A stretch of 64,000 nt of DNA from Winogradskyella sp. MH6 (GCF_022810765.1 NZ_CP094494.1:3224001-3288000); one strand, 5' to 3'; positions 32,577 through 42,573 are shown, counted from the first letter of the stretch. The notes: a model not told the origin generated them from the sequence alone. A program made the numbers and translations.

Positions 32577-35096
32577 ATGAACATACGTTCTGTTTTCATT
32601 CTGTTTATTCTTATTTTTTGCAGTGTTGCACATTCGCAAGAAGAAAATACTGTCCTTTCCAAGGATAAAAAAACACTCAACATTACCAGAGCTACTCAAA
32701 AACCCAAAATTGATGGTGTTTTAGACGATGCTATTTGGGAAAATGCAGAAATAGCAACTGGCTTTATACAATTTAGACCAGATATTGGCAATACACGACA
32801 AACAGAGGAGCGAACTGAAGTAAAAATGAGCTATGATGATGATGCTATCTATGTTGCAGCATATCTATACGATGATCCCACAAAAATATTAAAGCAACTG
32901 ACTTCGCGTGATAATTTTGGACAGAACGACTTTTTTGCTGTGATTTTAAATCCCAATAACGATGCACAAAACGATACTGAGTTTTTTGTGTTCAGTTCTG
33001 GTCAGCAAGCAGACGCTATAGCTAATCCTAGTATTGGAGAAGACTTTAGCTGGAATGCTGTTTGGCAAAGTGCTGTACAAATTGTAGATGATGGTTGGAT
33101 TGTAGAAATGGAAATACCATACAGAACCTTACGTTTTGCAGACCAGGAAGAACCAACTTGGGGACTTCAATTTCATAGACACTTTAGAAGGGAACGTTCA
33201 CAATACACATGGAATAAGTACGACCCAAAACAAGGAAACATAGGTCTTTATCATGGAGAGCTAAAAGGCTTAAAAAATCTAAAACCACCTGTAAGGCTTA
33301 ACCTCTACCCTTTTTCAACAGGAATTTTGAATAGCTACGATGGTGATACCGAAACCGATTTAACCTTTGGAATGGATGTTAAATATGGTATTACAGATAA
33401 CTTTACGCTAGATGCTACTTTGGTGCCAGATTTTAGTCAGGCTGGTTTTGACAGAGTGGTTTTAAATCTTGGCCCTTTTGAGCAGACATTTTCAGAACAA
33501 CGTCAGTTTTTTACTGAAGGTGTCGATTTGTTTTCTAAAGGAGATTTATTCTTTTCAAGACGTGTTGGAGGAAGACCTAGCGGTGAACTAAATTTAGCCG
33601 ATAATGAAGAAGCTAACATACCTGACGAAGTTAAAGTGCTAAACGCTTTAAAAGTTTCGGGTAGAACAAAAAAAGGACTTGGAGTCGGAATTTTTAATGC
33701 CATTACCGAAAAAACCTTCGCTACTATTACCAATACCGATACTAACGAAAAACGTCGTGAGGTTGTAGAACCTTTTACCAATTACAACATTTTGGTTGTA
33801 GACCAACAGTTTAATGGTAATTCTTCTATAAGTCTTATAAATACTAATGTAATGCGTGAAGGTGAGTATAGAGATGCAAATGCTACTGCATTGGTAACAA
33901 ACATACAAAACAAACGCAACACGTATCGTATAAGAGGAGAAGCAAAAATGAGTAATGTTAATCCTCAGTTTAATAATACACAAACAGGCTACAGTACGTT
34001 TTTCTATGTTGCTAAATCTCACGGAAATTTAAGATACAGTTTTGACCATAGTTTTGCCGATACCAAATACGAAATCAATGATTTGGGACTCAATTTTAGA
34101 AACAACTTTAACAACTTTGGAGCAGATATATGGTATCAGATTTTTGAACCTAAAGGCAACTTAAACCGGTACAGCGCCAGCGCCTATATTAACTATAGAA
34201 ACCTTGCTAATCCTGGCACATTTACAGGTACCAATTTTGGTGCAGAGTACAATGCCCAGACCAAAACGTTGAACAATTATGGATTTTGGGTAGATATGGA
34301 ACCAGGCAAACAGTATGACTACTTTGAATCTAGAGACGGACGCTATTTTATATATGAAAATATAGCGAGTACAGGTGGATACTATTCTTCAAACTATAAC
34401 AAAGTCTTTGCTTTTGATATTAATGCTAATACCTTCAAAATATTTGAAGATGGTAGAGATTTATTTGGTTATAACTTATCCTTAAACCCAAGAGTTAGAC
34501 CAAATGACAAACTTTTAATGGTGTATAGCTTTAACTTAAACATGTCTAACGGATCTCGTGGTTATGCTACTTACCAAGACGATCAGCCTATTTTTGGGGA
34601 ACGAAATCGTAAGCGAGTAACCAACACCATTTCTGCAAACTACACATTTAATCCTTTTAACTCACTTGCATTAACATTTAGGCATTATTGGGACACTGTA
34701 AATTACGATAACGAGCTATTTACACTACTAGACAATGGTCTTCTCACAACAGAACAAGGCTATACGGTAGATAATGTTGAGGAATCTCCAAACATTAATT
34801 TTAGCACATGGAATATAGATCTAAGCTACTCATGGCAGTTTGCGCCTGGCAGTTTCTTAACCGCTTTATACCGAAACCAGCTTTTTAATTTCGATACGAA
34901 GTCTCAGGATAGTTATTCTGAAAGTTTAGGCACACTTTTCGATCAACCAATACAGCATACTATTTCCGTAAGACTTCAATATTTCTTAGACTTTAATGGT
35001 ATTAAATCTATTTTTAAAAAGAACGACAAACCTCAAACTGGGCAAGCCAATAACTTCTTTTCACCTCGTAAAAGAAAATTTGGTATCAACTCTTAA
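32577..35096 (+). CDS. DUF5916 outer-membrane protein with CBM9-like N-terminal domain
   Basis: An 839-residue protein. It has a signal peptide (about 1-20, ending AHSQE), a carbohydrate-binding family 9-like domain (about 35-225, including PKIDGVLDDAIWENAEIATG and WIVEMEIPYRTLRF), then a DUF5916 beta-barrel with many alternating aromatic and polar strands. The LFFSRRVGG-type motif (near 325) is a strong mark of DUF5916. The family is often found with sugar or peptide utilisation genes, but none adjoins it here. It probably sits in the outer membrane; the substrate is unknown. Confidence 0.9.
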   Translation: MNIRSVFILFILIFCSVAHSQEENTVLSKDKKTLNITRATQKPKIDGVLDDAIWENAEIATGFIQFRPDIGNTRQTEERTEVKMSYDDDAIYVAAYLYDDPTKILKQLTSRDNFGQNDFFAVILNPNNDAQNDTEFFVFSSGQQADAIANPSIGEDFSWNAVWQSAVQIVDDGWIVEMEIPYRTLRFADQEEPTWGLQFHRHFRRERSQYTWNKYDPKQGNIGLYHGELKGLKNLKPPVRLNLYPFSTGILNSYDGDTETDLTFGMDVKYGITDNFTLDATLVPDFSQAGFDRVVLNLGPFEQTFSEQRQFFTEGVDLFSKGDLFFSRRVGGRPSGELNLADNEEANIPDEVKVLNALKVSGRTKKGLGVGIFNAITEKTFATITNTDTNEKRREVVEPFTNYNILVVDQQFNGNSSISLINTNVMREGEYRDANATALVTNIQNKRNTYRIRGEAKMSNVNPQFNNTQTGYSTFFYVAKSHGNLRYSFDHSFADTKYEINDLGLNFRNNFNNFGADIWYQIFEPKGNLNRYSASAYINYRNLANPGTFTGTNFGAEYNAQTKTLNNYGFWVDMEPGKQYDYFESRDGRYFIYENIASTGGYYSSNYNKVFAFDINANTFKIFEDGRDLFGYNLSLNPRVRPNDKLLMVYSFNLNMSNGSRGYATYQDDQPIFGERNRKRVTNTISANYTFNPFNSLALTFRHYWDTVNYDNELFTLLDNGLLTTEQGYTVDNVEESPNINFSTWNIDLSYSWQFAPGSFLTALYRNQLFNFDTKSQDSYSESLGTLFDQPIQHTISVRLQYFLDFNGIKSIFKKNDKPQTGQANNFFSPRKRKFGINS

Positions 35097-35186
35097 TTTT
35101 TGGTCAATTCTTTAGTTTCTCAGTACAAGATTACAAGCTCAACTTTGCTCGGAACAACATTAAAAGCTAACAACTTAAAAGTCCAA

Positions 35187-35215
35187 CAATCTAAGCGTCT
35201 AATAATCTAAAAAAA
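35187..35215. repeat. TCTAA-type short repeat before lolD
   Basis: AACAATCTAAGCGTCTAATAATCTAAAA. The same phrase AACAATCTAAG, with flanking TCTAA units, appears in reverse complement after lptD (5871-5900). Confidence 0.4.
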
Positions 35216-35233
35216 TAGTATTTTCGCTGTTGT

Positions 35234-35896
35234 ATGATAAAAGCTACCAACATTCACAAATCGTATAAAGATCTACACGTTTTAAAAGGTGTAGATATTA
35301 ACATTGCTGAAAGTGAAATTATCTCTATAGTTGGTGCTTCAGGAGCTGGTAAAACCACGTTGCTGCAAATTTTGGGTACACTAGATAAACCCGATTTTAA
35401 AAGTGATACAACCTTAGAAATCAACGGACAATCTATTACAACACTTAACGATAAGGCCTTAGCAAAATTTAGAAACAAGCATATTGGTTTTATCTTTCAG
35501 TTTCACCAATTATTACCAGAATTTACAGCTTTAGAGAATGTTTGTATACCTGCATTTATCAATAACACTCCAAAAGCAGAAGCCGAAAAACGTGCTATAG
35601 AATTGCTAGAGTATTTAGGTTTAAAGGATAGAATACACCACAAGCCAAATAGCATGTCTGGTGGTGAACAACAGCGTGTTGCTGTAGCTAGAGCTTTAAT
35701 TAATCAACCCAACATCATTTTTGCCGATGAGCCTTCTGGTAATTTAGATAGCGAATCTGCAGAACAACTGCATCAACTATTTTTTAAGCTTAGAGATGAG
35801 TTTAAACAAACGTTTGTCATTGTTACTCACAACCAAGAACTAGCTAACATGGCAGACCGAAAATTAACAATGGTTGATGGGAAGATTGTAAGCTAA
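35234..35896 (+). CDS. lolD: ABC transporter ATP-binding protein, LolD-type
   Basis: A 220-residue ATPase with Walker A (GASGAGKTT, about 34-42), the signature [14 protein letters not shown] and Walker B ([12 protein letters not shown]). The [18 protein letters not shown] segment is typical of LolD, which powers release of lipoproteins from the inner membrane to the LolA chaperone. The permease gene (lolC/E) is not in the window; flavobacteria often keep lolD apart. It is convergent with the small secreted protein at 35902. An AhpC- or MacB-type ATPase is less likely. Confidence 0.85.
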   Translation: MIKATNIHKSYKDLHVLKGVDINIAESEIISIVGASGAGKTTLLQILGTLDKPDFKSDTTLEINGQSITTLNDKALAKFRNKHIGFIFQFHQLLPEFTALENVCIPAFINNTPKAEAEKRAIELLEYLGLKDRIHHKPNSMSGGEQQRVAVARALINQPNIIFADEPSGNLDSESAEQLHQLFFKLRDEFKQTFVIVTHNQELANMADRKLTMVDGKIVS

Positions 35897-35901
35897 AACT
35901 T

Positions 35902-36354
35902 CTACTCTGTTTTATTTTCTTTCATATAATCAGAAATTGCTGACCTAGAGTATAATTCTCCAAGTGCATGTGCAAAAGCCGTGGTCATTCTTTCATCCCA
36001 ATTTTTAACATCATTTTCAAAAGATTTTTGTAATTGGGCATTGTTTATTGGCATTCCTAAATAATAGGTTCTTCCTGAAACTTCTGACTTAGCAATGATT
36101 AAAATACCTGCTAATTTGTTCTCCTTTGTTCTTACAAGAGCATTAAAATTAAACGAATAATCACTTTTAGTTATACTATCTATAAGATCTATTTTATAGC
36201 CACTCTTTATATCTAGACCAGAAGATTGTTGCATTTCGTAGCCTCTTATCATGTAATTGTATTCTTCAGAACTGGTTCCGTTAGTTTCAGAATTTTGAGA
36301 AAATGATAAATTTAAAGTTAGGATAATCGCAAAAAGAGAAAGTATTCTTTTCAT
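35902..36354 (-). CDS. Small secreted protein of unknown function
   Basis: A 150-residue protein with a clear signal peptide (about 1-19, LSLFAIILTLNLSFSQN), then a domain with NFNALVRTKENKLAGILIIA, GRTYYLGMPI and a helical end (TTAFAHALGELYSRSAISDY). I do not recognise a family. It is a single gene, five bases from the convergent lolD stop, and a 174-base spacer before it holds no clear promoter. It is probably periplasmic. Confidence 0.7.
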   Translation of the reverse strand: MKRILSLFAIILTLNLSFSQNSETNGTSSEEYNYMIRGYEMQQSSGLDIKSGYKIDLIDSITKSDYSFNFNALVRTKENKLAGILIIAKSEVSGRTYYLGMPINNAQLQKSFENDVKNWDERMTTAFAHALGELYSRSAISDYMKENKTE

Positions 36355-36499
36355 TGTGTAGGTAAATTTAAGATTAGGGTTAAGCCAAATATATTAATAT
36401 TTTACTTTCAAAATTATTTTAGCAACAATTAATTTATATAGTGAATTTGGATAGTTAACCGCAACAACTTTTTTTAGAATCAAGAAAAGTTTAAGCAAA

Positions 36500-36528
36500 C
36501 CACAAGGTATACCAGAACAGACAATTAC
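36500..36528 (-). repeat. Remnant of attC-like junction sequence after the MepB-like gene
   Basis: ACCACAAGGTATACCAGAACA, then GACAATTACTTACAG, resembles the ACAAGCAATTACTTATAGCC end of the element at 20178-20340. It adjoins the stop codon of the MepB-like gene, as the elements of the 12-22 kb run adjoin theirs. The match is weak. Confidence 0.3.
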
Positions 36529-37056
36529 TTACAGACTTCCTATGTTCGTAGTACAATATAATTCGTTTACTTTTTTAAAATCAGTTGTTTTATTAATCTC
36601 ATAAAAATAATTCAATTGCCATTTTTGAGTCTTTTCCGCCTGTTTATTTAGTGTTTTATCCCAAATTGGATAAACTCTAAATCCTCTTTTTCCATCCTTT
36701 TTTTCAGAGGTAATGAAGCCTTTATTGATTAATTCGGATTTTGGAAATACGAACTGTCCAAAACGGTCTCCAGATTTTGAGTTAATTACATAAAAATCAA
36801 ATTGGTCATTTTCAGAATAAGGTTCCGTTTCTTTATTTTGATTTCGTTTCCAAAAAGTCACAAATTGTCCAACTTTTTTAGGTGTAATTTTTGAACTTCT
36901 TGAAACAATTTTCATTCCATTTAGTTCAAATTGGCAAGCGTCATATTCGATTCCTTCAAGTTCGTTATTCACTTTGGAAATATTAAGAGATAATTTGTCG
37001 TAAATTTTAGTTTTAACCTCAATAAGATTTTTATTCAAAGTTTCAATTTCAATCAT
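36529..37056 (-). CDS. MepB family protein
   Basis: A 175-residue protein matching the MepB family: CQFELNGMKIVSRSSKITPK, then KVGQFVTFWKRNQNKETEPY, DFYVINSKSGDRFGQFVFPK and SEKKDGKRGFRVYPIWDK. MepB was named from a Staphylococcus multidrug-efflux operon, but its role is unknown, and no mepA-type pump is adjacent here. It is cytosolic, with no signal or membrane segment. A remnant of a junction element at its 3' end suggests it may once have been a mobile cassette. Confidence 0.82.
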   Translation of the reverse strand: MIEIETLNKNLIEVKTKIYDKLSLNISKVNNELEGIEYDACQFELNGMKIVSRSSKITPKKVGQFVTFWKRNQNKETEPYSENDQFDFYVINSKSGDRFGQFVFPKSELINKGFITSEKKDGKRGFRVYPIWDKTLNKQAEKTQKWQLNYFYEINKTTDFKKVNELYCTTNIGSL

Positions 37057-37114
37057 TTATAATTATTATCTCTAATGTTCAAGTATTTTGCTGTTGATTT
37101 TACATAAATCAGTT

Positions 37115-37198
37115 AAGATACAGTTCCGTTTAATGAACTATATCGATTGATACTGAAACATGTTCAGCATAGGTAAGCAAGTTCGTCCTTTTAAACCA
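37115..37198. repeat. Dispersed intergenic repeat, copy 3
   Basis: AAGATACAGTTCCGTTTAAT, then AACTATATCGATTGATACTGAA, then AAGTTCGTCCTTTTAAACCA. Each block pairs with one in the 16122-16225 copy, in the same order, with single-base differences. Confidence 0.65.
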
Positions 37199-37276
37199 AT
37201 AAGTCAACACATAGAGTCACGTATTTTCAAACTAGTGCTTTACTAAATTAAAAGTTTTCTAACTCGTTTTAAATCT

Positions 37277-37284
37277 TATATTTG
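37277..37284 (+). promoter_or_regulatory. TAnnTTTG promoter of the DUF6263-like gene
   Basis: TATATTTG, 27 bases before the ATG. Confidence 0.6.
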
Positions 37285-37311
37285 CTCGTATAACATTTAT
37301 AAAATTACAAA

Positions 37312-38046
37312 ATGAAAAAAATACTATTAGCCCTATTGCTGTGTGTTGGCACCTTAGCCTTTTCGCAAGAGAAAGTTTTATTACGTTTAAACTATGAAAA
37401 AGGTGATACCTATGAAGTAAAAATGACAATGAACCAAAATATGGGAGAAATGATGACTATGGATATGACCATGTCTATGAATCTTAATGTTACCAATGTT
37501 GAAGACGACAATATTGTAACAGAAGCTACATATAGCCATGCTAAAATGGACATGGAATCTATGGGTCAAAAAATGGGATACGATTCTAACACTAAAGAGT
37601 CAGAGATGGATCCGTTTGCACAAGGTATGCATGTTGAAATGAAAAAGCTCTTAGAAACTGTTATAGAGATTGAAAATGATAAACTGGGTAACATTACTAG
37701 TACAGAACTTAAAGCTGGTACGTCTGATATTAGCGCTTTTAAAGATAATATGAGCGGTATGGTATATCCTGAAGACGCTGTAGAAGTTGGTACTAAGTGG
37801 ACTGTAACAAAAGAACAACAAGGTATGACTTTTGAATACACTTATGAAGTTGTATCTATTACCAGTGATACTGTAGAATTAGAAATAAAAGGAAACATTA
37901 CTGGTACTGCTGACGGTACTTTTGATGGAAAAAGTAGTATTGATATAGATACAGGAAATGTTGATATATCAGAAATGAATATGTCTTTTTCAGTAGAAGG
38001 ACAGGATGTTAAATCTAAAATTGTAATAACATCTATAAAAAAATAA
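37312..38046 (+). CDS. DUF6263-like secreted protein
   Basis: A 244-residue exported protein with a signal peptide (about 1-19, ending LAFSQEK). The next part is very Met-rich (NQNMGEMMTMDMTMSMNLNV) and the second half is beta-rich (GMVYPEDAVEVGTKWTV, TVELEIKGNITGTADG), a pattern I associate with DUF6263, a family from Bacteroidota of unknown role. The Met-rich stretch may bind copper or simply be hydrophobic; this is open. It has a promoter and a terminator of its own. Confidence 0.8.
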   Translation: MKKILLALLLCVGTLAFSQEKVLLRLNYEKGDTYEVKMTMNQNMGEMMTMDMTMSMNLNVTNVEDDNIVTEATYSHAKMDMESMGQKMGYDSNTKESEMDPFAQGMHVEMKKLLETVIEIENDKLGNITSTELKAGTSDISAFKDNMSGMVYPEDAVEVGTKWTVTKEQQGMTFEYTYEVVSITSDTVELEIKGNITGTADGTFDGKSSIDIDTGNVDISEMNMSFSVEGQDVKSKIVITSIKK

Positions 38047-38067
38047 TGCTACAATTAATGCAAAACT

Positions 38068-38097
38068 AAAAAGCTCAGAATTATCTGGGCTTTTTTT
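38068..38097 (+). terminator. Terminator after the DUF6263-like gene
   Basis: AAAGCTCAGAATTATCTGGG, then CTTTTTTT: an 8-bp stem with one wobble and a T-run. Confidence 0.8.
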
Positions 38098-38181
38098 ATT
38101 ACCGTAAACTCTAAACACTTTAGGATATAAAAACTATGAGACAAAACCATAATTTTAATAGCAATACACTTACAAAAACTG

Positions 38182-38189
38182 TAATTTTG
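38182..38189 (+). promoter_or_regulatory. TAnnTTTG promoter of fumC
   Basis: TAATTTTG, 26 bases before the fumC ATG. Confidence 0.65.
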
Positions 38190-38215
38190 CAAGGCGTTAA
38201 AAAACATACATTATC

Positions 38216-39613
38216 ATGACATACAGAATAGAAAAAGACACCATGGGTGAGGTTAAAGTGCCTGCAGATAAACTTTGGGGAGCACAAACTGAACGTTCTC
38301 GTAATAATTTTAAAATTGGTGCACCAGCCTCTATGCCTTTAGAAGTGGTTTATGGCTTTGCGTATCTAAAAAAAGCTGCTGCTTATGCTAACTGCGATTT
38401 AGGAGTTTTAGACAAAAACAAACGCGATCTTATAGCACAAGTTTGTGATGAGATTTTAGAAGGTAAACACAATGACCAATTTCCTTTAGTAATTTGGCAA
38501 ACAGGTTCTGGTACGCAAAGTAACATGAATGTAAATGAAGTCGTTGCCAACAGAGCTCACCAAATAGCTGGCAAAGTAATTGGTGAAGGTAACAAAACCA
38601 TTCAGCCAAACGATGATGTTAACAAGTCGCAATCATCAAATGACACCTTCCCTACTGGTATGCATATTGCTGCTTACAAAAAAGTAGTAGAAACGACTAT
38701 TCCTGGTGTTATTCAGTTAAGAAACACATTACATAACAAATCTATTGCCTTTAAAGATGTAGTTAAAATTGGTCGTACACACCTTATGGATGCGACACCT
38801 TTAACTTTAGGTCAGGAATTTTCGGGCTATGTATCGCAATTAGACCATGGCTTAAAAGCTTTAGAAAATACTTTAGCGCATCTAAGTGAATTAGCTTTAG
38901 GTGGTACTGCTGTTGGTACAGGTTTAAACACACCTGAAGGTTACGATGTATTAGTAGCTAAGTACATTGCTGAGTTTACAGGTTTACCATTTGTTACAGC
39001 AGAAAATAAATTTGAAGCCTTAGCAGCTCATGATGCTATTGTAGAGACACATGGTGCCTTAAAGCAATTAGCCGTATCTCTGAACAAAATAGCTAATGAC
39101 ATTAGAATGATGGCTTCTGGTCCACGCTCAGGTATTGGTGAGATCATCATTCCTGCTAATGAACCAGGAAGCTCTATTATGCCAGGAAAAGTAAATCCTA
39201 CACAGTGTGAGGCCTTAACTATGGTTTGTGCACAAGTAATGGGTAATGATGTTGCTGTTACTGTTGGTGGTACACAAGGGCATTACGAGCTTAACGTATT
39301 TAAACCTATGATGGCTGCCAATATTCTTCAATCAGCGCAATTAATTGGTGATGCTTGCGTAAGTTTTGAAGAAAATTGTGCTAGTGGTATTGAACCAAAC
39401 CATGCTGTGATTAAAGAATTGCTTAACAACTCATTAATGTTAGTAACCGCTCTAAACACCAAGATTGGTTACTATAAAGCTGCAGAGATTGCAAATACAG
39501 CTCATAAAAACGGAACGACTCTAAAAGAAGAAGCTATTAATTTGGGTTACGTTTCTGCAGAAGACTATGACGAATGGGTAAAACCAGAAGACATGGTTGG
39601 TAGTTTAAAGTAA
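38216..39613 (+). CDS. fumC: Class II fumarate hydratase
   Basis: A 465-residue enzyme of the fumarase/aspartase superfamily. The signature [11 protein letters not shown] (about 318-328) and the substrate-site motifs [22 protein letters not shown] and [11 protein letters not shown] match FumC rather than aspartase. It hydrates fumarate to L-malate in the citric-acid cycle as an iron-free tetramer. The length is the usual one. It is a single gene with a promoter and a long inverted-repeat terminator. Confidence 0.97.
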   Translation: MTYRIEKDTMGEVKVPADKLWGAQTERSRNNFKIGAPASMPLEVVYGFAYLKKAAAYANCDLGVLDKNKRDLIAQVCDEILEGKHNDQFPLVIWQTGSGTQSNMNVNEVVANRAHQIAGKVIGEGNKTIQPNDDVNKSQSSNDTFPTGMHIAAYKKVVETTIPGVIQLRNTLHNKSIAFKDVVKIGRTHLMDATPLTLGQEFSGYVSQLDHGLKALENTLAHLSELALGGTAVGTGLNTPEGYDVLVAKYIAEFTGLPFVTAENKFEALAAHDAIVETHGALKQLAVSLNKIANDIRMMASGPRSGIGEIIIPANEPGSSIMPGKVNPTQCEALTMVCAQVMGNDVAVTVGGTQGHYELNVFKPMMAANILQSAQLIGDACVSFEENCASGIEPNHAVIKELLNNSLMLVTALNTKIGYYKAAEIANTAHKNGTTLKEEAINLGYVSAEDYDEWVKPEDMVGSLK

Positions 39614-39637
39614 TTACATAATTAAAAGATAAGAATT

Positions 39638-39696
39638 CGCCAATTTGAATGTGGTTTTGAAAATAACAAAAACCCATACTCAAATTGGCGTTTTTT
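39638..39696 (+). terminator. Terminator of fumC
   Basis: CGCCAATTTGA and TCAAATTGGCG pair perfectly at the base, with GTGGTTTT facing AAAACCCAT inside, followed by TTTTTT. Confidence 0.85.
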
Positions 39697-39776
39697 AGTA
39701 GTATAATACTTTACTATGTGCAATATTTAAATTACTGAATATCAACAAAAAAAAGTACCATCATAAAATAAATTCC

Positions 39777-39784
39777 TACATTTG
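39777..39784 (+). promoter_or_regulatory. TAnnTTTG promoter of the FG-GAP protein gene
   Basis: TACATTTG, 22 bases before the ATG. Confidence 0.6.
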
Positions 39785-39806
39785 CACAAACAAACCACAA
39801 TTCAAT

Positions 39807-41210
39807 ATGAAAAAAATTTTACTTTCAACTTTATTCTTTTTAATGTTTGCTTTTTCTGTAGATGCGCAAACGGTTTGGGCAGCAAAATCAACTATTAATG
39901 CCAGTACAGGAGATGCACCTTATGCTATTGATTCTGGTCTTATAGATGGTGATGCTTTTCAAGATATTATTATTGGTACATCTTTGGATAATACCATTGA
40001 ATGGTACAAAAACAATGGAGATAATACATTCACACTTCAAACTTTAGTAACGAATACTTTAAGCGGAATTGGTACTGTTAAATTAGTAGACCTCAACGGA
40101 GATTCATATCTTGATATTTTAGCAACTGCTTATGGTAATAACAAAGTGGTTTGGTTTTCTAATGATGGTTCTGGGAACTTTTCTTCTGAAAATGTAATCT
40201 CATCTTCTGTTAATGGAGCTTCTGATGTGTCTTTAGGAGACATTAATGGAGATACTATTGTAGATTTTGCCATTACTGCTTATAATAGTGGTGAAGTGGT
40301 TTGGTTTTCTAATGATGGCTCAGGGAATTTTACACTAGAATCAGAAAAAATTGATGATACCTTAAATGCTCCAGGCAATGTAGATCTTAGCGATATTGAT
40401 GGTGATGGTGACTTAGATGCACTTGTTGCTACAGCTGTCTATAGTGGTGATGTTATTGAAATTTTTAGAAATGACCTTGTACCTGGTGGTACAGTAAGCT
40501 TTACAAAAGATGCAACTTCTGTAACAACAGGAAAAGTTGGAGTTTTTAGTGCTGCTTTTATGGATTTGGATGGTGATACCAACCTAGATATTTTGGCAAC
40601 AGAAGTTTCTTATGGTGGTGGACCAGCAGGAAATCTGTACTGGTACGAAGATAATGGTGCTGGTTTTACAGAGACCGTATTTACAACATCAATAGCTAAT
40701 CCTTCTGTGGCACAATTTATAGATGTAGATAATGATGGTTTAAAAGACATTGTACTAAGTAGTGGTTCTTCTGGTGCAGGAAATGACCTCGTTTGGTTTA
40801 AAAATAACGGAGCTGGTAGTTTTGGTAGCGAAACTGTAATTGACAATACACAAAGCCAAGCGTTTGTATTCACAGTTAATGACTTTGATAATGATGGAGA
40901 TAATGACATTGCGAGTTGTGCCTATAATCAAGATGCTTTAAACTATTTTGAAAATGAACTAGAGTCTTTGGGTACACCAACGTTTACCAACTTATCCTTT
41001 AAAATGTTCCCTAATCCAACAAAAGATGTTATAAATTTTGAAGGTCTAGAAGACAACACAATCAATATTTCTGTTACTGATGTTTTAGGAAAAGTGGTTC
41101 TTACTAAATCTCAAAATTCAAATCAAACTCTAGATGTTTCTAGTTTGGCAAATGGAATTTATACCATAAGCATCAATGAAAAATTTACTTCTAAATTTAT
41201 TAAAGAATAG
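39807..41210 (+). CDS. Secreted FG-GAP/VCBS repeat protein with type IX sorting domain
   Basis: A 467-residue protein with a signal peptide (about 1-20, ending VDAQTVW) and a seven-bladed propeller built of FG-GAP/VCBS-like repeats with calcium-binding loops (DLNGDSYLDIL, DINGDTIVDFA, DIDGDGDLDAL, DLDGDTNLDIL, DVDNDGLKDIV, DFDNDGDNDIA). The last 75 residues are a T9SS type A sorting domain (MFPNPTKDVINFEG ... VSSLANGIYTISI ... KFIKE). It would be exported through the Por machinery and stay attached to the cell surface. Ligand unknown. Confidence 0.93.
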   Translation: MKKILLSTLFFLMFAFSVDAQTVWAAKSTINASTGDAPYAIDSGLIDGDAFQDIIIGTSLDNTIEWYKNNGDNTFTLQTLVTNTLSGIGTVKLVDLNGDSYLDILATAYGNNKVVWFSNDGSGNFSSENVISSSVNGASDVSLGDINGDTIVDFAITAYNSGEVVWFSNDGSGNFTLESEKIDDTLNAPGNVDLSDIDGDGDLDALVATAVYSGDVIEIFRNDLVPGGTVSFTKDATSVTTGKVGVFSAAFMDLDGDTNLDILATEVSYGGGPAGNLYWYEDNGAGFTETVFTTSIANPSVAQFIDVDNDGLKDIVLSSGSSGAGNDLVWFKNNGAGSFGSETVIDNTQSQAFVFTVNDFDNDGDNDIASCAYNQDALNYFENELESLGTPTFTNLSFKMFPNPTKDVINFEGLEDNTINISVTDVLGKVVLTKSQNSNQTLDVSSLANGIYTISINEKFTSKFIKE

Positions 41211-41232
41211 ATTTATTAAATATTTCAATTTT

Positions 41233-41266
41233 AAAACGCTGATACTTTATATCAGCGTTTTTTTTT
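41233..41266 (+). terminator. Terminator of the FG-GAP protein gene
   Basis: AAAACGCTGATACTTTATAT, then CAGCGTTTTTTTTT: a perfect stem, A- and T-flanked. Confidence 0.9.
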
Positions 41267-41304
41267 ATCAAAAAAAATAGAGAACTTTACCAAAAAGCCA
41301 ACCT

Positions 41305-42573
41305 ATGTCCATTCTTATAAAAAATATAAAACAACTCGTTCAGGTTCATGACTATAATGTAATGATTGTTAAGGGCGAGGACATGAAAACCCTTCCTGTT
41401 ATAGAAAATGCATACCTCTACATAGAGCACGATACCATTATAGAATATGGTACTATGGAGTATTGTGAAGGCATTGAAGCTGAAACCATTATAGATGCTA
41501 CTGGTAAAATCGTTTTACCTGCCTGGTGCGACTCGCATACACATATTGTTTATGCTGGTAACCGTACATCTGAGTTTGTAGATAGAATAAATGGTTTAAG
41601 CTACGAAGATATTGCCAATCGTGGCGGAGGTATTTTAAACTCTGCAAAATTGCTTCAAGACACTTCTGAAGATGACTTATATGAGCAGTCTATCAATCGT
41701 CTTGAAGAACTTATAAGAATGGGAACCTGTGCTTTTGAAATTAAGACAGGCTATGGTTTAACCGTTGAAGCAGAATTAAAAATGCTTCGTGTTATAAAGC
41801 GTATAAAACAAGAAAGCCTGGCTAAAATTACTCCTACGCTTTTAGCTGCTCATGCCATTCCTGCTGAATATAAAGACAAAAAAGATGAGTATATCAAGCT
41901 CATCACAGAAAAGCTTATTCCAAAAGCTTCAAAATTAAATATTAGCCATTACATTGATGTATTTTGTGAGAAAGGTTATTTTGATATTGAAGACACCGAA
42001 GCCATTTTAAAAGCTGCTGCTAAGTATAATATGAGACCAAAACTTCATGTCAATCAGTTTAATATTCTTGGAGGTGTTGGTCTTGGTGTAAAGTACAATG
42101 CATTATCTGTAGATCATCTTGAAGAATTGAATGATGACGATATAAAAGCTCTAAAAAATTCTGAAACTATGCCAGTAGCATTACCTGGTTGTTCCTATTT
42201 TTTAAGCATTCCTTATACTCCTGCCAGAAAAATGATTGATGCAGGTCTACCATTAGCTATTGCCACAGATTATAATCCTGGCTCTGCTCCAAGTGGAAAT
42301 ATGAATTTTGTTGTTAGTGCAGCTTGTGTGAAATTAAAAATGACACCCGAAGAAGCTATTAACGCTGCAACCATAAATGGCGCGTATGCCATGGGAATTA
42401 GCAGTATGTACGGTAGTATTACCAGAGGAAAAAAAGCAAATCTTATTATTACTAAACCATTAAGTGATTATAGTGAAATACCTTACGCTTTTGCTCACGA
42501 TCCTATTGAGCAAGTGATAATTAATGGACAATTAAAGGACATAAAAAATCCGGAAGAAAACTTCCGGATTTAA
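41305..42573 (+). CDS. hutI: Imidazolonepropionase
   Basis: A 422-residue amidohydrolase with the zinc ligands in DSHTHIVYAGNR, later His residues (AAHAIPAEYK, KLHVNQFNILGG, SVDHLEEL) and the Asp in ATDYNPGSAPSGN. FEIKTGYGL is typical of HutI. It hydrolyses imidazolone-5-propionate to formimidoyl-glutamate, the third step of histidine breakdown. HutG, the next step, is 1 kb away on the same strand, but histidase and urocanase are not in the window. The last codons carry a terminator for the opposite strand. Confidence 0.96.
   Translation: MSILIKNIKQLVQVHDYNVMIVKGEDMKTLPVIENAYLYIEHDTIIEYGTMEYCEGIEAETIIDATGKIVLPAWCDSHTHIVYAGNRTSEFVDRINGLSYEDIANRGGGILNSAKLLQDTSEDDLYEQSINRLEELIRMGTCAFEIKTGYGLTVEAELKMLRVIKRIKQESLAKITPTLLAAHAIPAEYKDKKDEYIKLITEKLIPKASKLNISHYIDVFCEKGYFDIEDTEAILKAAAKYNMRPKLHVNQFNILGGVGLGVKYNALSVDHLEELNDDDIKALKNSETMPVALPGCSYFLSIPYTPARKMIDAGLPLAIATDYNPGSAPSGNMNFVVSAACVKLKMTPEEAINAATINGAYAMGISSMYGSITRGKKANLIITKPLSDYSEIPYAFAHDPIEQVIINGQLKDIKNPEENFRI
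42547..42570 (-). terminator. Minus-strand terminator inside the end of hutI
   Basis: The stem AATCCGGAAG / CTTCCGGATT (10 perfect pairs, loop of 4) is followed on the minus strand by TTTTTT. It lies 30 bases beyond the stop of the coiled-coil gene at 42600 and is made wholly of the last eight codons of hutI. Confidence 0.75.
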
